The notes beneath the pieces were generated by a model. The model was not told the origin of the DNA and did not search any database. It saw only the letters and a program-made list of their open reading frames with translations. A DNA stretch of 64,000 nt, taken from contig NZ_JAFFJV010000006.1 of NCBI RefSeq assembly GCF_016924645.1, positions 245,940 through 309,939 of the forward strand. The letters are read 5' to 3'. Both the position numbers and the translations under genes were made by a program. This stretch comes from Rufibacter psychrotolerans. Lineage in GTDB: Bacteria; Bacteroidota; Bacteroidia; Cytophagales; Hymenobacteraceae. The stretch's first letter is position 1. The number at the start of each line of letters is the position of its first letter. Shown one piece after another: positions 1-7,833 of the stretch.

Positions 1-35
1 CCGGGTTCCTGCCCAACTGCGCCGCGCCATAACAC

Positions 36-64
36 AAAAGACCCGGGTGTTTCCCGGGTCTTTT
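36..64 (-). terminator. Intrinsic terminator downstream of the 108-641 gene
   Basis: Perfect stem AAAAGACCCGGG / CCCGGGTCTTTT with a short TGTTT loop. It has a T-run on both sides, so it could stop transcription from either direction. It lies about 45 bp after the stop of the minus-strand gene 108-641. Confidence 0.8.
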
Positions 65-86
65 GCGGAAAACAGGCCCTAAATGC
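57..86. repeat. 38-bp stop-codon palindrome, partial copy
   Basis: Contains the right arm AAAACAGGCCCTAAA of the dispersed palindrome described in the findings. The left arm is degenerate and overlaps the T-run of the terminator. It is 22 bp from the stop of the minus-strand gene. Confidence 0.5.
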
Positions 87-107
87 CTGTTGCCACGTGC
101 TGGCACG

Positions 108-641
108 TTACTCTTTCTCGTTGCCCAGCCCTTCCTTGTCCTTGTGGCCCTTGAGGGTGCTGGCGTTGGGCTGGGTGTTGCGGAACTCTTTGTCTGAGGA
201 GTCGGCGCCGCGGGTGTCTGAGGGGTTGGCGTGCGAGCCCTGCGGAGTATGCTGCTCTGGGTCTACCTTTCCCTTCTTGGCGCCGCCGCCGTGCCCTTCC
301 CGGGACGGAACGTTCTCGCCGCGGGTGTTGTCTGCCCCGCCGGGCACCGGTCCCTCCTGGTACTTAGGAGCGTTGTTGCCCTGGTTGCCGCTGTGGCTGA
401 GCTCGCTGTTGGGTCTTCCGCTTACCCCCGCGCCGGTACTTTTGCTGTTGTTGTCATTAGACTTCTGGTTGCCGCTGCCGGGCGTGTTGGGGTTTGACCG
501 GGTCTCGGGCGAGCCGTCATACGGCGGGTTGTTGTTGTGCCGGTTGCTGTTGTTGAGGTTATCGTCCTGGCTGTTGATATCGCGCCAGCTTCTGTCCTGG
601 TCCGGCCGATTTTGCTTAGGGCTATTGCCGCTTCCTTTCAT
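108..641 (-). CDS. Hypothetical disordered Asn/Gly/Ser-rich protein
   Basis: 177 residues, strongly hydrophilic, dominated by Asn, Gly, Ser, Asp, Lys and Pro, with no hydrophobic segment, signal peptide or recognisable domain. It is probably intrinsically disordered. The start is supported by an AAGGAG Shine-Dalgarno (650-655, minus strand) 8 bp upstream of the ATG, which is unusual because most genes here lack one. A terminator follows. The composition resembles small stress-associated hydrophilic proteins and the 87-residue protein at 8990-9253, but no function can be assigned. An open frame on the opposite strand covers the same bases; the minus strand is preferred for its RBS and terminator. 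Confidence 0.6.
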   Translation of the reverse strand: MKGSGNSPKQNRPDQDRSWRDINSQDDNLNNSNRHNNNPPYDGSPETRSNPNTPGSGNQKSNDNNSKSTGAGVSGRPNSELSHSGNQGNNAPKYQEGPVPGGADNTRGENVPSREGHGGGAKKGKVDPEQHTPQGSHANPSDTRGADSSDKEFRNTQPNASTLKGHKDKEGLGNEKE

Positions 642-875
642 GGCTTGGTCTCCTTATTAAAAGTAAAACTTATACACTTGGTTACCCCGGGCTTGGCCCG
701 AAGTATACCGTTGTACGAGGGCAGTGCCGGTTAAGATTAGCAGAAACCCGCCTTGCCCTTAATTCTGCCTGAAACCAAGCCTGGGCTTAACTCAATGCCC
801 GCCGCCCGCGTACTAAGCCTGAACGGCCGGCGGTACTGCCCTGGGCCGCAACACCTAATCTACCTAACCAGTACT

Positions 876-1226
876 ATGAAAAAGCTATTGATTTCCCTTA
901 ACCGCCTCTCTTGGTCCCTGTTGCTGGGGGGCGCTCTTATACTAGGCACCTCGGCCTGCAGTACCGGCACCAGTGAAGGTGAGGTAAACGTGGAGGAAAG
1001 CGACTTTAAAGACAAAAGCCCCACCGAGCACAACCCGCAGGGCCTGAGCGATGAAACCCAGGACAACGGCGGACCAGCGGCTCCCGGGGCCATGACCAGC
1101 GACTCGGCCTACGATGAGGTCTATGAGCGGCAACAGCAAAAAAGCAGGCAGCAAACCGGCGGTTCCAGCAACCAGGGATACGGCGGGGCCGCTGAGCGCA
1201 ACAAGAACGACAAAGAAAACCAATAA
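876..1226 (+). CDS. Small hypothetical lipoprotein
   Basis: 116 residues. The N-terminus MKKLL followed by a hydrophobic stretch and the lipobox GTSAC gives a lipid-modified Cys at residue 28. The mature part is hydrophilic, rich in Glu, Asp, Gly, Gln and Asn, and probably disordered. The ATG at 876 is chosen over an in-frame ATG at 753 because only the later start puts the signal peptide at the N-terminus. A strong terminator follows at once. Function unknown; an envelope-anchored location is inferred from the lipobox. Confidence 0.75.
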   Translation: MKKLLISLNRLSWSLLLGGALILGTSACSTGTSEGEVNVEESDFKDKSPTEHNPQGLSDETQDNGGPAAPGAMTSDSAYDEVYERQQQKSRQQTGGSSNQGYGGAAERNKNDKENQ

Positions 1227-1232
1227 CGCTCC

Positions 1233-1288
1233 ACCCCAAAACAGCGAAGCCTGCCGCAGTTGATGCGGCAGGCTTCGCTGCTTTGGGG
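1233..1288. terminator. Strong bidirectional terminator
   Basis: Long stem whose core is CAGCGAAGCCTGCCGC with its perfect complement, extended outward by CCCCAAA / TTTGGGG. It sits between convergent genes (876-1226 plus, 1319-2347 minus) and can serve both. Confidence 0.85.
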
Positions 1289-1318
1289 CTGTTTTGCCCA
1301 GAATAGGCCTAAAACCCC
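1285..1318. repeat. 38-bp stop-codon palindrome, copy
   Basis: GGGGCTGTTTT-GCCCAGAAT-AGGCCTAAAACCCC. It ends directly against the TAA of the minus-strand gene 1319-2347 (zero spacing) and overlaps the foot of the preceding terminator. Confidence 0.7.
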
Positions 1319-2347
1319 TTACCTGAACCCAAACCCGGTAGGCGTGCCCTGCACCTGGAACGAATCTAGGGCGGCCCCGGTGCTGCGGTAGCGCACTACC
1401 CAGCCGTTGGCGCCCGGCACCGCCTTGGAGAAGTACAGCAGCCCGTCGGCCGGGTCTTGCCCCATCGCCTGGAACCGGCGCCTGATCAGAGGCGCCTCGG
1501 GTAGGGTCACGGCGTTCAGGTCCAGCACGTACACGCCGTCTGCCAGAAAGTACAGCCGGTTTCTGGAGGCGCTTAACGTGAGGCCATGCGGTTGTACCGC
1601 GGCATTGGGAAACGGGAACATTACCGGAGCAGTGCTCAGGTTGCTGGCCGAAAACCGGATCAACTGGCCCCGGGTGGCGTTGGGGCTACCGCCGCACAAG
1701 ACCCAAAGGTTGCCGCTGCCGTCTACCACCAGGCTGTTGGGATTATCGCCCACAGTGAGGGAAGCCTCCATGGTGTTGGTAACGGTGTTAATGACGTTGA
1801 CCTGGTTACTGGCGGCATTGGCCACAAACAGGCGATTTCCCGCCACGGCCATAGCGCCGGGCGTTTTGCCGGTCTTTACCGTGTCAGTAACCTGAAACGT
1901 GCCCAGGTCCAGTTCCACCACCCGGCCAGAGTCGGCGGGGTTCAGCCAGTCACTGATGAACGCCCGGCGGTTGTTGAGGGCCGCAAACGCCTGCGGGCTC
2001 TCCAGTTGGTCCATTGTCCCGGTGGCCGTGAAGGTGTTGGCCAGCAGCGCCTCTACCGTGCCGTTGCTGGTGACCAGGTACATCCGCTCAAACGCAGAGG
2101 CCATGGTCAGCACGTTTCCCGCCAGGGCTCTGCCGTTCACCTTGGCAAAAAGGTCGGGCTCTACCGTGCCGGTGGCCCGGTCGTAAAAGCTGATGGTTCC
2201 GCTCTGGGATCCGGCATTGGCAATCAAGACCCCGGCCTGGTACGTGGGCAGCACTTCTTTCTTCTCTTCCTGGCAGGAAGAGGCCAGAAACAGCGCGGCC
2301 AGGGAGAATACTCCCAGCCTTAGGGGGGAGAAAAGTAGACGTTTCAT
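1319..2347 (-). CDS. BtuG-like beta-propeller surface lipoprotein (second copy)
   Basis: 342 residues. Signal peptide with lipobox ASSC (Cys25) followed by QEEKKE, an acidic stretch of the kind that directs Bacteroidota lipoproteins to the cell surface. The mature protein is a YncE/YVTN-type repeat protein: repeated units such as LFVANAASNQVNVINT and LTVGDNPNSLVVD indicate a propeller. It shares the ending DSFQV...GFxFR with the neighbour at 2500-3549, so the two are paralogues. The locus begins with a B12 riboswitch and a BtuB-like receptor, so a BtuG-type role (surface capture of cobalamin) is inferred. The ATG at 2347 is chosen because it begins the signal peptide. A terminator-like stem separates it from the upstream gene, so it may have its own promoter (TACCTTCG at 2352-2359, one mismatch from consensus) or be expressed by read-through. 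Confidence 0.8.
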   Translation of the reverse strand: MKRLLFSPLRLGVFSLAALFLASSCQEEKKEVLPTYQAGVLIANAGSQSGTISFYDRATGTVEPDLFAKVNGRALAGNVLTMASAFERMYLVTSNGTVEALLANTFTATGTMDQLESPQAFAALNNRRAFISDWLNPADSGRVVELDLGTFQVTDTVKTGKTPGAMAVAGNRLFVANAASNQVNVINTVTNTMEASLTVGDNPNSLVVDGSGNLWVLCGGSPNATRGQLIRFSASNLSTAPVMFPFPNAAVQPHGLTLSASRNRLYFLADGVYVLDLNAVTLPEAPLIRRRFQAMGQDPADGLLYFSKAVPGANGWVVRYRSTGAALDSFQVQGTPTGFGFR

Positions 2348-2416
2348 CTTGCGAAGGTAGAAAAATAGCCTGAACCCCGCTCCATCCCGCCCTTTCGGTC
2401 TCAAGCCACCACGCGT

Positions 2417-2466
2417 AAAAGCAGAAAGCCGCCGGCTTCTTCTGAGGCCAACGGCTTTCTGCTTTT
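2417..2466 (-). terminator. Terminator between the two BtuG-like genes
   Basis: Stem AAAAGCAGAAAGCCG / CGGCTTTCTGCTTTT, perfect over 15 bp, with a T-run on either strand. Downstream of the 2500-3549 gene on the minus strand. Confidence 0.8.
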
Positions 2467-2499
2467 GGCGGGTTTCTGCCAAAAAGGCCCCAAAACGGG
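2467..2499. repeat. 38-bp stop-codon palindrome, copy
   Basis: GGCGGGTTTCTGCC-AAAAAGGCCCCAAAACGGG. It abuts the TAA of the minus-strand gene 2500-3549 with no gap. The CAAAACGGG end is shared with other copies; the left arm has diverged. Confidence 0.6.
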
Positions 2500-3549
2500 T
2501 TATCTGAAGCTGAACCCGTTGGGCAGGATTCTCACCTGGAACGAGTCAATCACCGCGCCGGAGGTTTGGTACCGCACCGCCCAGCCGTTGGAGTTGTAGC
2601 CGCCTACCCCCAGGTACAGAAGGTTGGTTTCGGGGTCCAGGCCCAGACCGTAGGCGTTGCGGTTGATGAGGGCGGTGCCGGGCGCCGCGGTGGCCGAGGT
2701 AGACATGGCGTACACCTTGCCGCCGTACGAGTAGTAGAGCGTGTTTTTGGCTCCGTTGATGGTGAGCTGGCCCGCCCCCAGTTCTCCCGGCGCGAAGCCG
2801 TACGTGGTAAGGGCGTGGTTGTTGGCCGGATCAATCTTGACCAGAGCCCCCGGAGCCGAGTAGCCGCCTCTCAGCACCCAGATCTTGTTGCTGGCGTCCA
2901 GGACCAGGTGTTTGGGAGCTTCGCCCACTGGCAGGCTAGCCACCACCGCATCTGTGGTGGTGTTGATCACCGAGATGGTGTTGTCATCGCTGTTGGCTAC
3001 GTACAGCAAGCCGTTGTGGAGCAGCAAGCCTTCGGGCTGCAGCCCCACGTTGATGGTTTTGGTGACGGTGTTGGTGGTGAGGTCCAGCACCGCTACCCGG
3101 CCCGTGCCGGTATAGCCCAGATACGGGTAGCCCACGTGCTCGGTCACGTAGGCCTTGGTCGTGTTCAGGGCCGCCATGTACCTGGGAATCTTCAGGCCGT
3201 TGATCACGCCGGTAGAGGCGAAGGTATAGGCGTCTACCACCTCAATCTTCTCGCTGTTGTTCACGGCAATGTACGCCTTGTCGCCAATAAAGGTCATGGA
3301 TTGGGCGGCATCGCCCAGGGGGCGGTTATTTACCTGCTTGAACAGCTCCGGAATAAAGGTGGTGGTGTCGCGGGACAGGTAACTTACCTCAGCGTTGGTA
3401 TGGGTGAACTGGCCTTCGTTGGTGATGAACACGCCGTGCTCATAGGCGCCTTTGGGGGCGTTGTCTTCGTTGCTGTCGCAGGAGGTGGTGAGCAGAGTGC
3501 CGCCGGCCAGCACGCACAGAAAGGACTTTTTAAAGTAAGTGAGTTTCAT
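2500..3549 (-). CDS. BtuG-like beta-propeller surface lipoprotein (first copy)
   Basis: 349 residues. Signal peptide with lipobox TTSC (Cys24) followed by DSNEDN, compatible with surface export. The mature part consists of YVTN/YncE-like repeats (LLYVANSDDNTISVINTTT, VASLPVGEAPKHLVLD), consistent with a seven-bladed propeller. It lies 29 bp downstream of the BtuB-like receptor under the same cobalamin riboswitch. In Bacteroides, BtuG is a propeller lipoprotein that binds B12 very tightly on the outer face of BtuB; that role is inferred here from fold and position. The ATG at 3549 begins the signal peptide; an in-frame upstream start would add a non-secretory N-terminal tail. Confidence 0.85.
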   Translation of the reverse strand: MKLTYFKKSFLCVLAGGTLLTTSCDSNEDNAPKGAYEHGVFITNEGQFTHTNAEVSYLSRDTTTFIPELFKQVNNRPLGDAAQSMTFIGDKAYIAVNNSEKIEVVDAYTFASTGVINGLKIPRYMAALNTTKAYVTEHVGYPYLGYTGTGRVAVLDLTTNTVTKTINVGLQPEGLLLHNGLLYVANSDDNTISVINTTTDAVVASLPVGEAPKHLVLDASNKIWVLRGGYSAPGALVKIDPANNHALTTYGFAPGELGAGQLTINGAKNTLYYSYGGKVYAMSTSATAAPGTALINRNAYGLGLDPETNLLYLGVGGYNSNGWAVRYQTSGAVIDSFQVRILPNGFSFR

Positions 3550-3578
3550 AGGGATTGGGTGTATTGAAAAATATAGGT

Positions 3579-5522
3579 TTAAAGGGAAGGATTTGCTTTG
3601 GCCCACTGCAGCGAAAGCGCCAGCCGGAAACTGCGCGGCGGCATGGCCCGGTACGCCATGGTCTGGTACACGGTGTTGGTGAGGTTGTGCACCTGCGCCA
3701 TGAGTTGCGCCTCCAAGGAACGCCAGGCGAAGGATTTCCCCAAGCTGGCATTTACCAGCGCGTAAGGCTCCAGCCAGTTGTTGTTGTCATTGTCAGTGAA
3801 GCGCTGGCCGGTGAAGGTGGCATCGGCGGTGAGCCACCAGCCCTGGTGCCGCACTTCGGCCCAGCTGGCTACCTTGTGTTTGGGCACGTAGAACAGCTGC
3901 CGGTCCTGTAGCCGCGCCCCCGCATCGGGGAGTTGCTGCCGGGAAACGGTGTAGGCGTAGGCCAGCCCGGCGGTCAAGGTCCAGTGGGGGAGGGGCTGGT
4001 ACTGCCACCGGGTGTCCAGCTCCAGGCCGTGGCCGCGTACCTTGCTGAGGTTCACGGCCTCGGGGTAGCCACCTCGGTCAGCGGGCCGCCACTGAATCCA
4101 GTCTTTCACCTGCTGGGCGTAGACCGTTACCTCGGTAGTACCGCTCAGGCCTCCGGTTTTGACGTGGTGGGCCAGGCCGCCCTCATAGCCCCAGCCGGCT
4201 TCGGGTTTCAGGTCTGGGTTGCCGCCGGGCACCCAGAACCGGTTGTTAAGGGTGGGCACCCGGTAACTGCGCGACACATTGCCTTTCAAAGAGAGGGTGT
4301 GCTGCGGATTTTCTACAAGCTGGAAGTTAGCCCCCAGGGTAGGCGTGAGCGGCGGATTGAAGCCCTCTACCCAGGCTTGCCGCACATTCAGGCTCAGCTG
4401 CAGCCGGGGCACGGGGTCATACCTGAGCCAGCTGTAGGCCGAGAAGCGCTTTTCCTCTTTGTCAGTCCCGTAGCCGCCTACCTGGGCCCTGAACAACTGA
4501 CCTTCTGCGCCGGCCTGCACCAGCAGATGCGGCAACAGTTGTCGCTCATGTTCTACCTGGCTTTGGTAGGTGTGCACAAGCGAGAGGGAAGGAGTGCCGG
4601 CCTCGCGGTAATCCAGCTGGTCCCGGAACCAGGCGGCCCGCACGGTGGTAGTGCCGCCGGCAAGCTGGCCCTGCCATTCGCCCATGAGGCGCAGGTTCTC
4701 ATCGTCCTGCTCGGCGTGGTTGTTGGCGCTGCCCATGGAGGGTTGTACCTGCCGGTGCGTTTTCACATACCAACCCCTCACCGAGAGGCGCTGCTCTTGA
4801 TTTAGCTTATAATGGAGTTCCTGCGCGAAACTATTCTGGTCAAAGGCCGCGTTCTGCTGCGTTTCCAAGGGTGCCCCGAAGGCCGTGGTGTTCCTGAACC
4901 TGAAGTCGTTGTCAGCGGCGGTGCGGGTGAAGGCGGTGGTGAGTGCCAGGCGCCCATTAGAGAAAGAGCCCGAGGCGGCGGTGCGGCTATGGCCAAAGCT
5001 GCCCCATTCCTGCTGCACGCGCACGGTCTGCCGCGGCGTGAACGTTACGGGGTTCTCCAGCACCACCGCGCCGCCAATGGCCCCGGTGCCGTGCAGGGCC
5101 CCGCTGGCCCCGTGCTGCAGCGCCACGGTGGTGTTGGGGCTGGGCGGGAGCAGGGCAAAGTCAGACTCGCCCAGGGTGGGCAGGGCAATGTTGAACCCAT
5201 TCCAGAGCACGGCGGTGTGGCTGGCGCTGGTGCCCCTGAACGTGACGGTGGCCAGCATGCCGTTCCCGTAGCTTTTGAGGTACAGGGGGCTGCGCTGCTG
5301 GAGCACTTCGGCTAGGGTAATGCCGGGTTGGCGCTTGAGCAGCAGCGTGTCTACCGTTTGCACGCGGGCCCCGGCGGCGTAGCGGGTGTATCTGGGCACG
5401 GCTACCCGCACCTCGTGCAGGTGCACGGTGTCTGGCAGGTGCGTTTGGGCGTGGAGCGCCGGGGAGGCCAACAAGCCCATCCCGCACAGCAACCCGGCAA
5501 AAAAGAGTACGCGCTGTAACAT
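3579..5522 (-). CDS. btuB: TonB-dependent outer-membrane receptor, BtuB-like
   Basis: 647 residues, close to the length of vitamin B12 receptors. Order: signal peptide ending near HAQ (residue 26); a short segment before the plug (HEVRVAVPRY); plug domain about residues 45-155 with the typical GTSASHTAVLWNGFNI and GALHGTGAIGGAVVLENP; then a C-terminal barrel whose strands end with SFRLALSLQW. There is no N-terminal carboxypeptidase-like domain, so this is not a SusC-type receptor. The cobalamin riboswitch about 120 bp upstream on the same strand makes a corrinoid the likely substrate. It should work with the two downstream propeller lipoproteins and with TonB/ExbBD encoded elsewhere. Repression by cellular cobalamin is expected. 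Confidence 0.9.
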   Translation of the reverse strand: MLQRVLFFAGLLCGMGLLASPALHAQTHLPDTVHLHEVRVAVPRYTRYAAGARVQTVDTLLLKRQPGITLAEVLQQRSPLYLKSYGNGMLATVTFRGTSASHTAVLWNGFNIALPTLGESDFALLPPSPNTTVALQHGASGALHGTGAIGGAVVLENPVTFTPRQTVRVQQEWGSFGHSRTAASGSFSNGRLALTTAFTRTAADNDFRFRNTTAFGAPLETQQNAAFDQNSFAQELHYKLNQEQRLSVRGWYVKTHRQVQPSMGSANNHAEQDDENLRLMGEWQGQLAGGTTTVRAAWFRDQLDYREAGTPSLSLVHTYQSQVEHERQLLPHLLVQAGAEGQLFRAQVGGYGTDKEEKRFSAYSWLRYDPVPRLQLSLNVRQAWVEGFNPPLTPTLGANFQLVENPQHTLSLKGNVSRSYRVPTLNNRFWVPGGNPDLKPEAGWGYEGGLAHHVKTGGLSGTTEVTVYAQQVKDWIQWRPADRGGYPEAVNLSKVRGHGLELDTRWQYQPLPHWTLTAGLAYAYTVSRQQLPDAGARLQDRQLFYVPKHKVASWAEVRHQGWWLTADATFTGQRFTDNDNNNWLEPYALVNASLGKSFAWRSLEAQLMAQVHNLTNTVYQTMAYRAMPPRSFRLALSLQWAKANPSL

Positions 5523-5642
5523 ATCCTCAGCTTACAAAGCAGAGGAGACTATAAAGGAAGAAGTACACGTAAACGCCGGCCCATAGCGGGCCACCATCCT
5601 TGCTGCTTTTTTTCCCGAAAGCCTCCAGGTGAAAGTTGGATG

Positions 5643-5818
5643 TTGGCAGGTCTCCTGGCTCTCTTCTTCGGCCCGGCCTTCCCATCTGGCAGAGCAGACA
5701 GTGGCGTGCGGTGGGCAGAACGCTTGGAAGATAACAGTTGCGGGTACAGCTCAGGTTTTACACCTGATTCCCTTTTAAGACAGCCCCGGCAGAAAAACCA
5801 GGGCGGTCACCAAAATCG
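5643..5818 (-). promoter_or_regulatory. Cobalamin (B12) riboswitch
   Basis: Read on the minus strand, the region has the hallmark blocks in order: AAAGGGAATCAGGTG, then GAGCTGTACCCGCAACTG, then, after a variable stem, AGCCAGGAGACCTGCC. The last is the near-invariant 3' block of the B12 aptamer. The structure ends about 120 bp before the BtuB-like start and is preceded by a clear promoter. Adenosylcobalamin or another corrinoid is expected to lower expression of the downstream locus; the exact ligand cannot be read from the sequence. Confidence 0.93.
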
Positions 5819-5821
5819 GGG

Positions 5822-5854
5822 CAAAGGTACGGGATTTTGCAGAATCCCCGCCAA
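5822..5854 (-). promoter_or_regulatory. Promoter of the B12 locus
   Basis: Minus-strand -7 element TACCTTTG (5829 to 5822) matches the Bacteroidota TAnnTTTG consensus. A TTG at 5854-5852 lies 22 bp upstream, slightly longer than the usual spacing. Transcription would start just before the riboswitch. Confidence 0.65.
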
Positions 5855-6035
5855 TTGTTTTCGGGGCCCATTGGCCGGGGTATCTACAAGTTGGAAAATA
5901 TTGTTTTGGGGCGGTTTTTAAAAAATTAACTTAAAAACAGCATCAACCTGAAAGGGTTTGCGTAAGAGAGGGTATGAATATAATTTATTGAAGACGAGGC
6001 CGCTGGAGGTGTTGTCTTGAAAATTAGCCTCTACT

Positions 6036-6779
6036 ATGAAACGTTCTTTACTTGTTTTCCTCGCAGCGTGCCTGTTCTGGGTGAAGGGTGCTGCCCAGAC
6101 CATCTCCAACGTAGACCTCACCAAAGTCTATAGCGCCATTGAAGACGACGCCTCGCCGTTCTACTACCCGCCCCTGCTGGAACGCTACCTGGCCAACGAC
6201 TCCATGCTCACCTTCCTGGACTACCACCACCTGTACTACGGCTACACCAAGCACCCCGACTACCTGCCCTATGGCCGTGGGGTAGGCGAGATGGCCGCCG
6301 TGCGGATGATGGAGGAAGGCCGCCTGAACGAAGCCCGCGAGCTGCTGCTGTCTGAGTACCGCAAATCGCCCTTCAACCTGAACCTGCTCTTCCGGCTGGG
6401 CAGCCTGGCCGACCTGCAGCAGAACCCCACCGAGGCCCGCATGTGGCTCATGAAGTTCAGCGGTTTGCTGCGCACCATCCTGAGCAGTGGCGACGGCCGA
6501 ACCGAGGAAACCGCCTGGGTGATCATCACCACGCAGGACGAGTACCCCATCATGGGCATCCTGGGGCTGGAGTCTGCGGGGCAGGGCCTCCTGAAGAGCA
6601 AGTACGATGTGCAAACCCTCAAAACCCCCAACGACCTGGAGACCGAGAAGCTGTACTTCAACATAGAGATGCCGGTAGAGCACATGTCCAAGGCCTACCA
6701 GCGCGAACTAGCCGAGTCAGACACGCCGGCCAAGCCCAAAAAGGTGAACAAGACCAAGACTCTGGGGGTAAACCAATAG
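6036..6779 (+). CDS. DUF4919-like secreted protein (copy 1)
   Basis: 247 residues with a signal peptide (MKRSLLVFLAACLFW, probable cleavage near GAAQ). The mature part is mainly alpha-helical with YYPPLLERYLANDSMLT and HHLYYGYT, matching the Bacteroidota DUF4919 family as far as I recall it. The helical layout with LNEARELLLSEY and LNLLFRLGSLADLQQNP resembles tetratricopeptide-type repeats. It is paralogous to the next gene (same order YYP.LL.RY.AND, YYG, GNGR/GDGR..ET, K.YD..TL.TPN). Function unknown; a periplasmic location is inferred. A lysine-rich tail (PKKVNKTKT) is absent from the paralogue. Confidence 0.75.
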   Translation: MKRSLLVFLAACLFWVKGAAQTISNVDLTKVYSAIEDDASPFYYPPLLERYLANDSMLTFLDYHHLYYGYTKHPDYLPYGRGVGEMAAVRMMEEGRLNEARELLLSEYRKSPFNLNLLFRLGSLADLQQNPTEARMWLMKFSGLLRTILSSGDGRTEETAWVIITTQDEYPIMGILGLESAGQGLLKSKYDVQTLKTPNDLETEKLYFNIEMPVEHMSKAYQRELAESDTPAKPKKVNKTKTLGVNQ

Positions 6780-6814
6780 CCGTTTAGGAGGGGTTTTTCT
6801 AAAAACGGCCGTAA
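6780..6814. repeat. 38-bp stop-codon palindrome, copy
   Basis: CGTTTAGGAGGGGTTTTTCT-AAAAACGGCCGTAAA, beginning one base after the TAG of the preceding gene. It may act as its terminator. Confidence 0.6.
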
Positions 6815-6955
6815 ATCAGCGGCAAGAACTTATCAGATAAAAGAATTAGCCGGGTGCTCCACAGGTTGGCGTGGGGTGCCCGGTTCTTTTTTGGGCCAGA
6901 GCAAGGGCTAAGCCTCAGGTAATTAAAAGTAGGGCGGCGCGTGCGGTTGCCAGGG

Positions 6956-6993
6956 GTTTTTACGTTGTTTTTCTGGAAACAGGCCCCAAACGG
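6956..6993. repeat. 38-bp stop-codon palindrome, copy in the 6780-7093 gap
   Basis: GTTTTTACGTTGTTTTTCTGG followed by AAACAGGCCCCAAACGGC; the right arm is well conserved, the left diverged. The 314-bp gap 6780-7093 holds only two copies of this palindrome and weak AT-rich sequence before the next gene; no RNA gene was recognised. Confidence 0.6.
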
Positions 6994-7093
6994 CACGGGG
7001 AGCCAAAACCCGGTGTAACTTTTTAGCCAAGCCGCAGTTTTTAGCACTGTATTTGTATCTGGCCTGAGGTCCCTAATCTCACGTACCTTTTTC

Positions 7094-7753
7094 ATGAAAC
7101 GATTTTTGCTGTTGGGAGCGCTTTGCCTTGGTTTTCTGCTCAACACCCAGGCGCAGACGGTCTCCAAGATTAACTATGACGCCATCAAGGCGGCGGTGAC
7201 TTCGCCCAAGTCGCGCATGTACTACCCTGCCTTGCTCAAGCGCTATCACGCCAATGACACCAACCTCACGCCCGAAGAGTACAAGCACCTCTACTATGGC
7301 TGGACCACCCAGCCGGGGTATATGCCTTACCGCCCCAATGACAAAGCCGATGCCCTCAACGAAATGCTGCTCTATGAGCGGTTCCAGGAGATAGCCACCA
7401 CCGGCAAGAAACTCCTGGCCACCGACCCGTTTAACCTGGACGTGATCTATCTCCTGCACATGGCTTACGGCGAGATGAACAACCAGGCCGAGAGCCGCAA
7501 GTGGTTGGTGAAATTTGACGGACTCATGGCGGCCATCAAGGCCAGCGGCAACGGCCGTTCCAAAGAAACCGCCGTGGTGCTGAACGCCCCCCGCGATGAG
7601 TACATGTTCCTGACGGTGGTAGGACTCAGGCAGAAAGGCCGCCCGCAGCTGCTGGACAACAAATATGACCTGGTCACCCTGGAGACGCCCAATAAACTCA
7701 ACCTTACCCAGGTGTACTTCAACATTCAGAAAGCGGTAGAGAAGAAGCGCTGA
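7094..7753 (+). CDS. DUF4919-like secreted protein (copy 2)
   Basis: 219 residues, paralogue of the preceding gene. Signal peptide MKRFLLLGALCLGFLLN with probable cleavage near AQA. Shared landmarks: YYPALLKRYHANDTNLTPEE, HLYYGWTTQPGYMPYR, SGNGRSKETA and TLETPNKLNLTQVYFN. It is shorter than copy 1 because it lacks the lysine-rich tail. The paralogues are adjacent and in the same orientation, indicating tandem duplication; the 314-bp gap suggests separate transcription. Function unknown. Confidence 0.75.
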   Translation: MKRFLLLGALCLGFLLNTQAQTVSKINYDAIKAAVTSPKSRMYYPALLKRYHANDTNLTPEEYKHLYYGWTTQPGYMPYRPNDKADALNEMLLYERFQEIATTGKKLLATDPFNLDVIYLLHMAYGEMNNQAESRKWLVKFDGLMAAIKASGNGRSKETAVVLNAPRDEYMFLTVVGLRQKGRPQLLDNKYDLVTLETPNKLNLTQVYFNIQKAVEKKR

Positions 7754-7833
7754 CCCTGCCGCCACTCTAGCAGCTGGCGGTAAATTGGTTCTTTTTCGTT
7801 TTCTTGCCCGCTGTATTTTCTATTGCATGCCCT

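Noticed and set aside
97..660. Plus-strand 187-codon open frame
   Set aside because: It mirrors the minus-strand hydrophilic gene. It has no ribosome site, an odd Leu-rich composition caused by reading the opposite strand, and no domain.
5918..6124. Minus-strand 68-codon frame upstream of the B12 locus
   Set aside because: It overlaps the start of the DUF4919-like gene and has no support.
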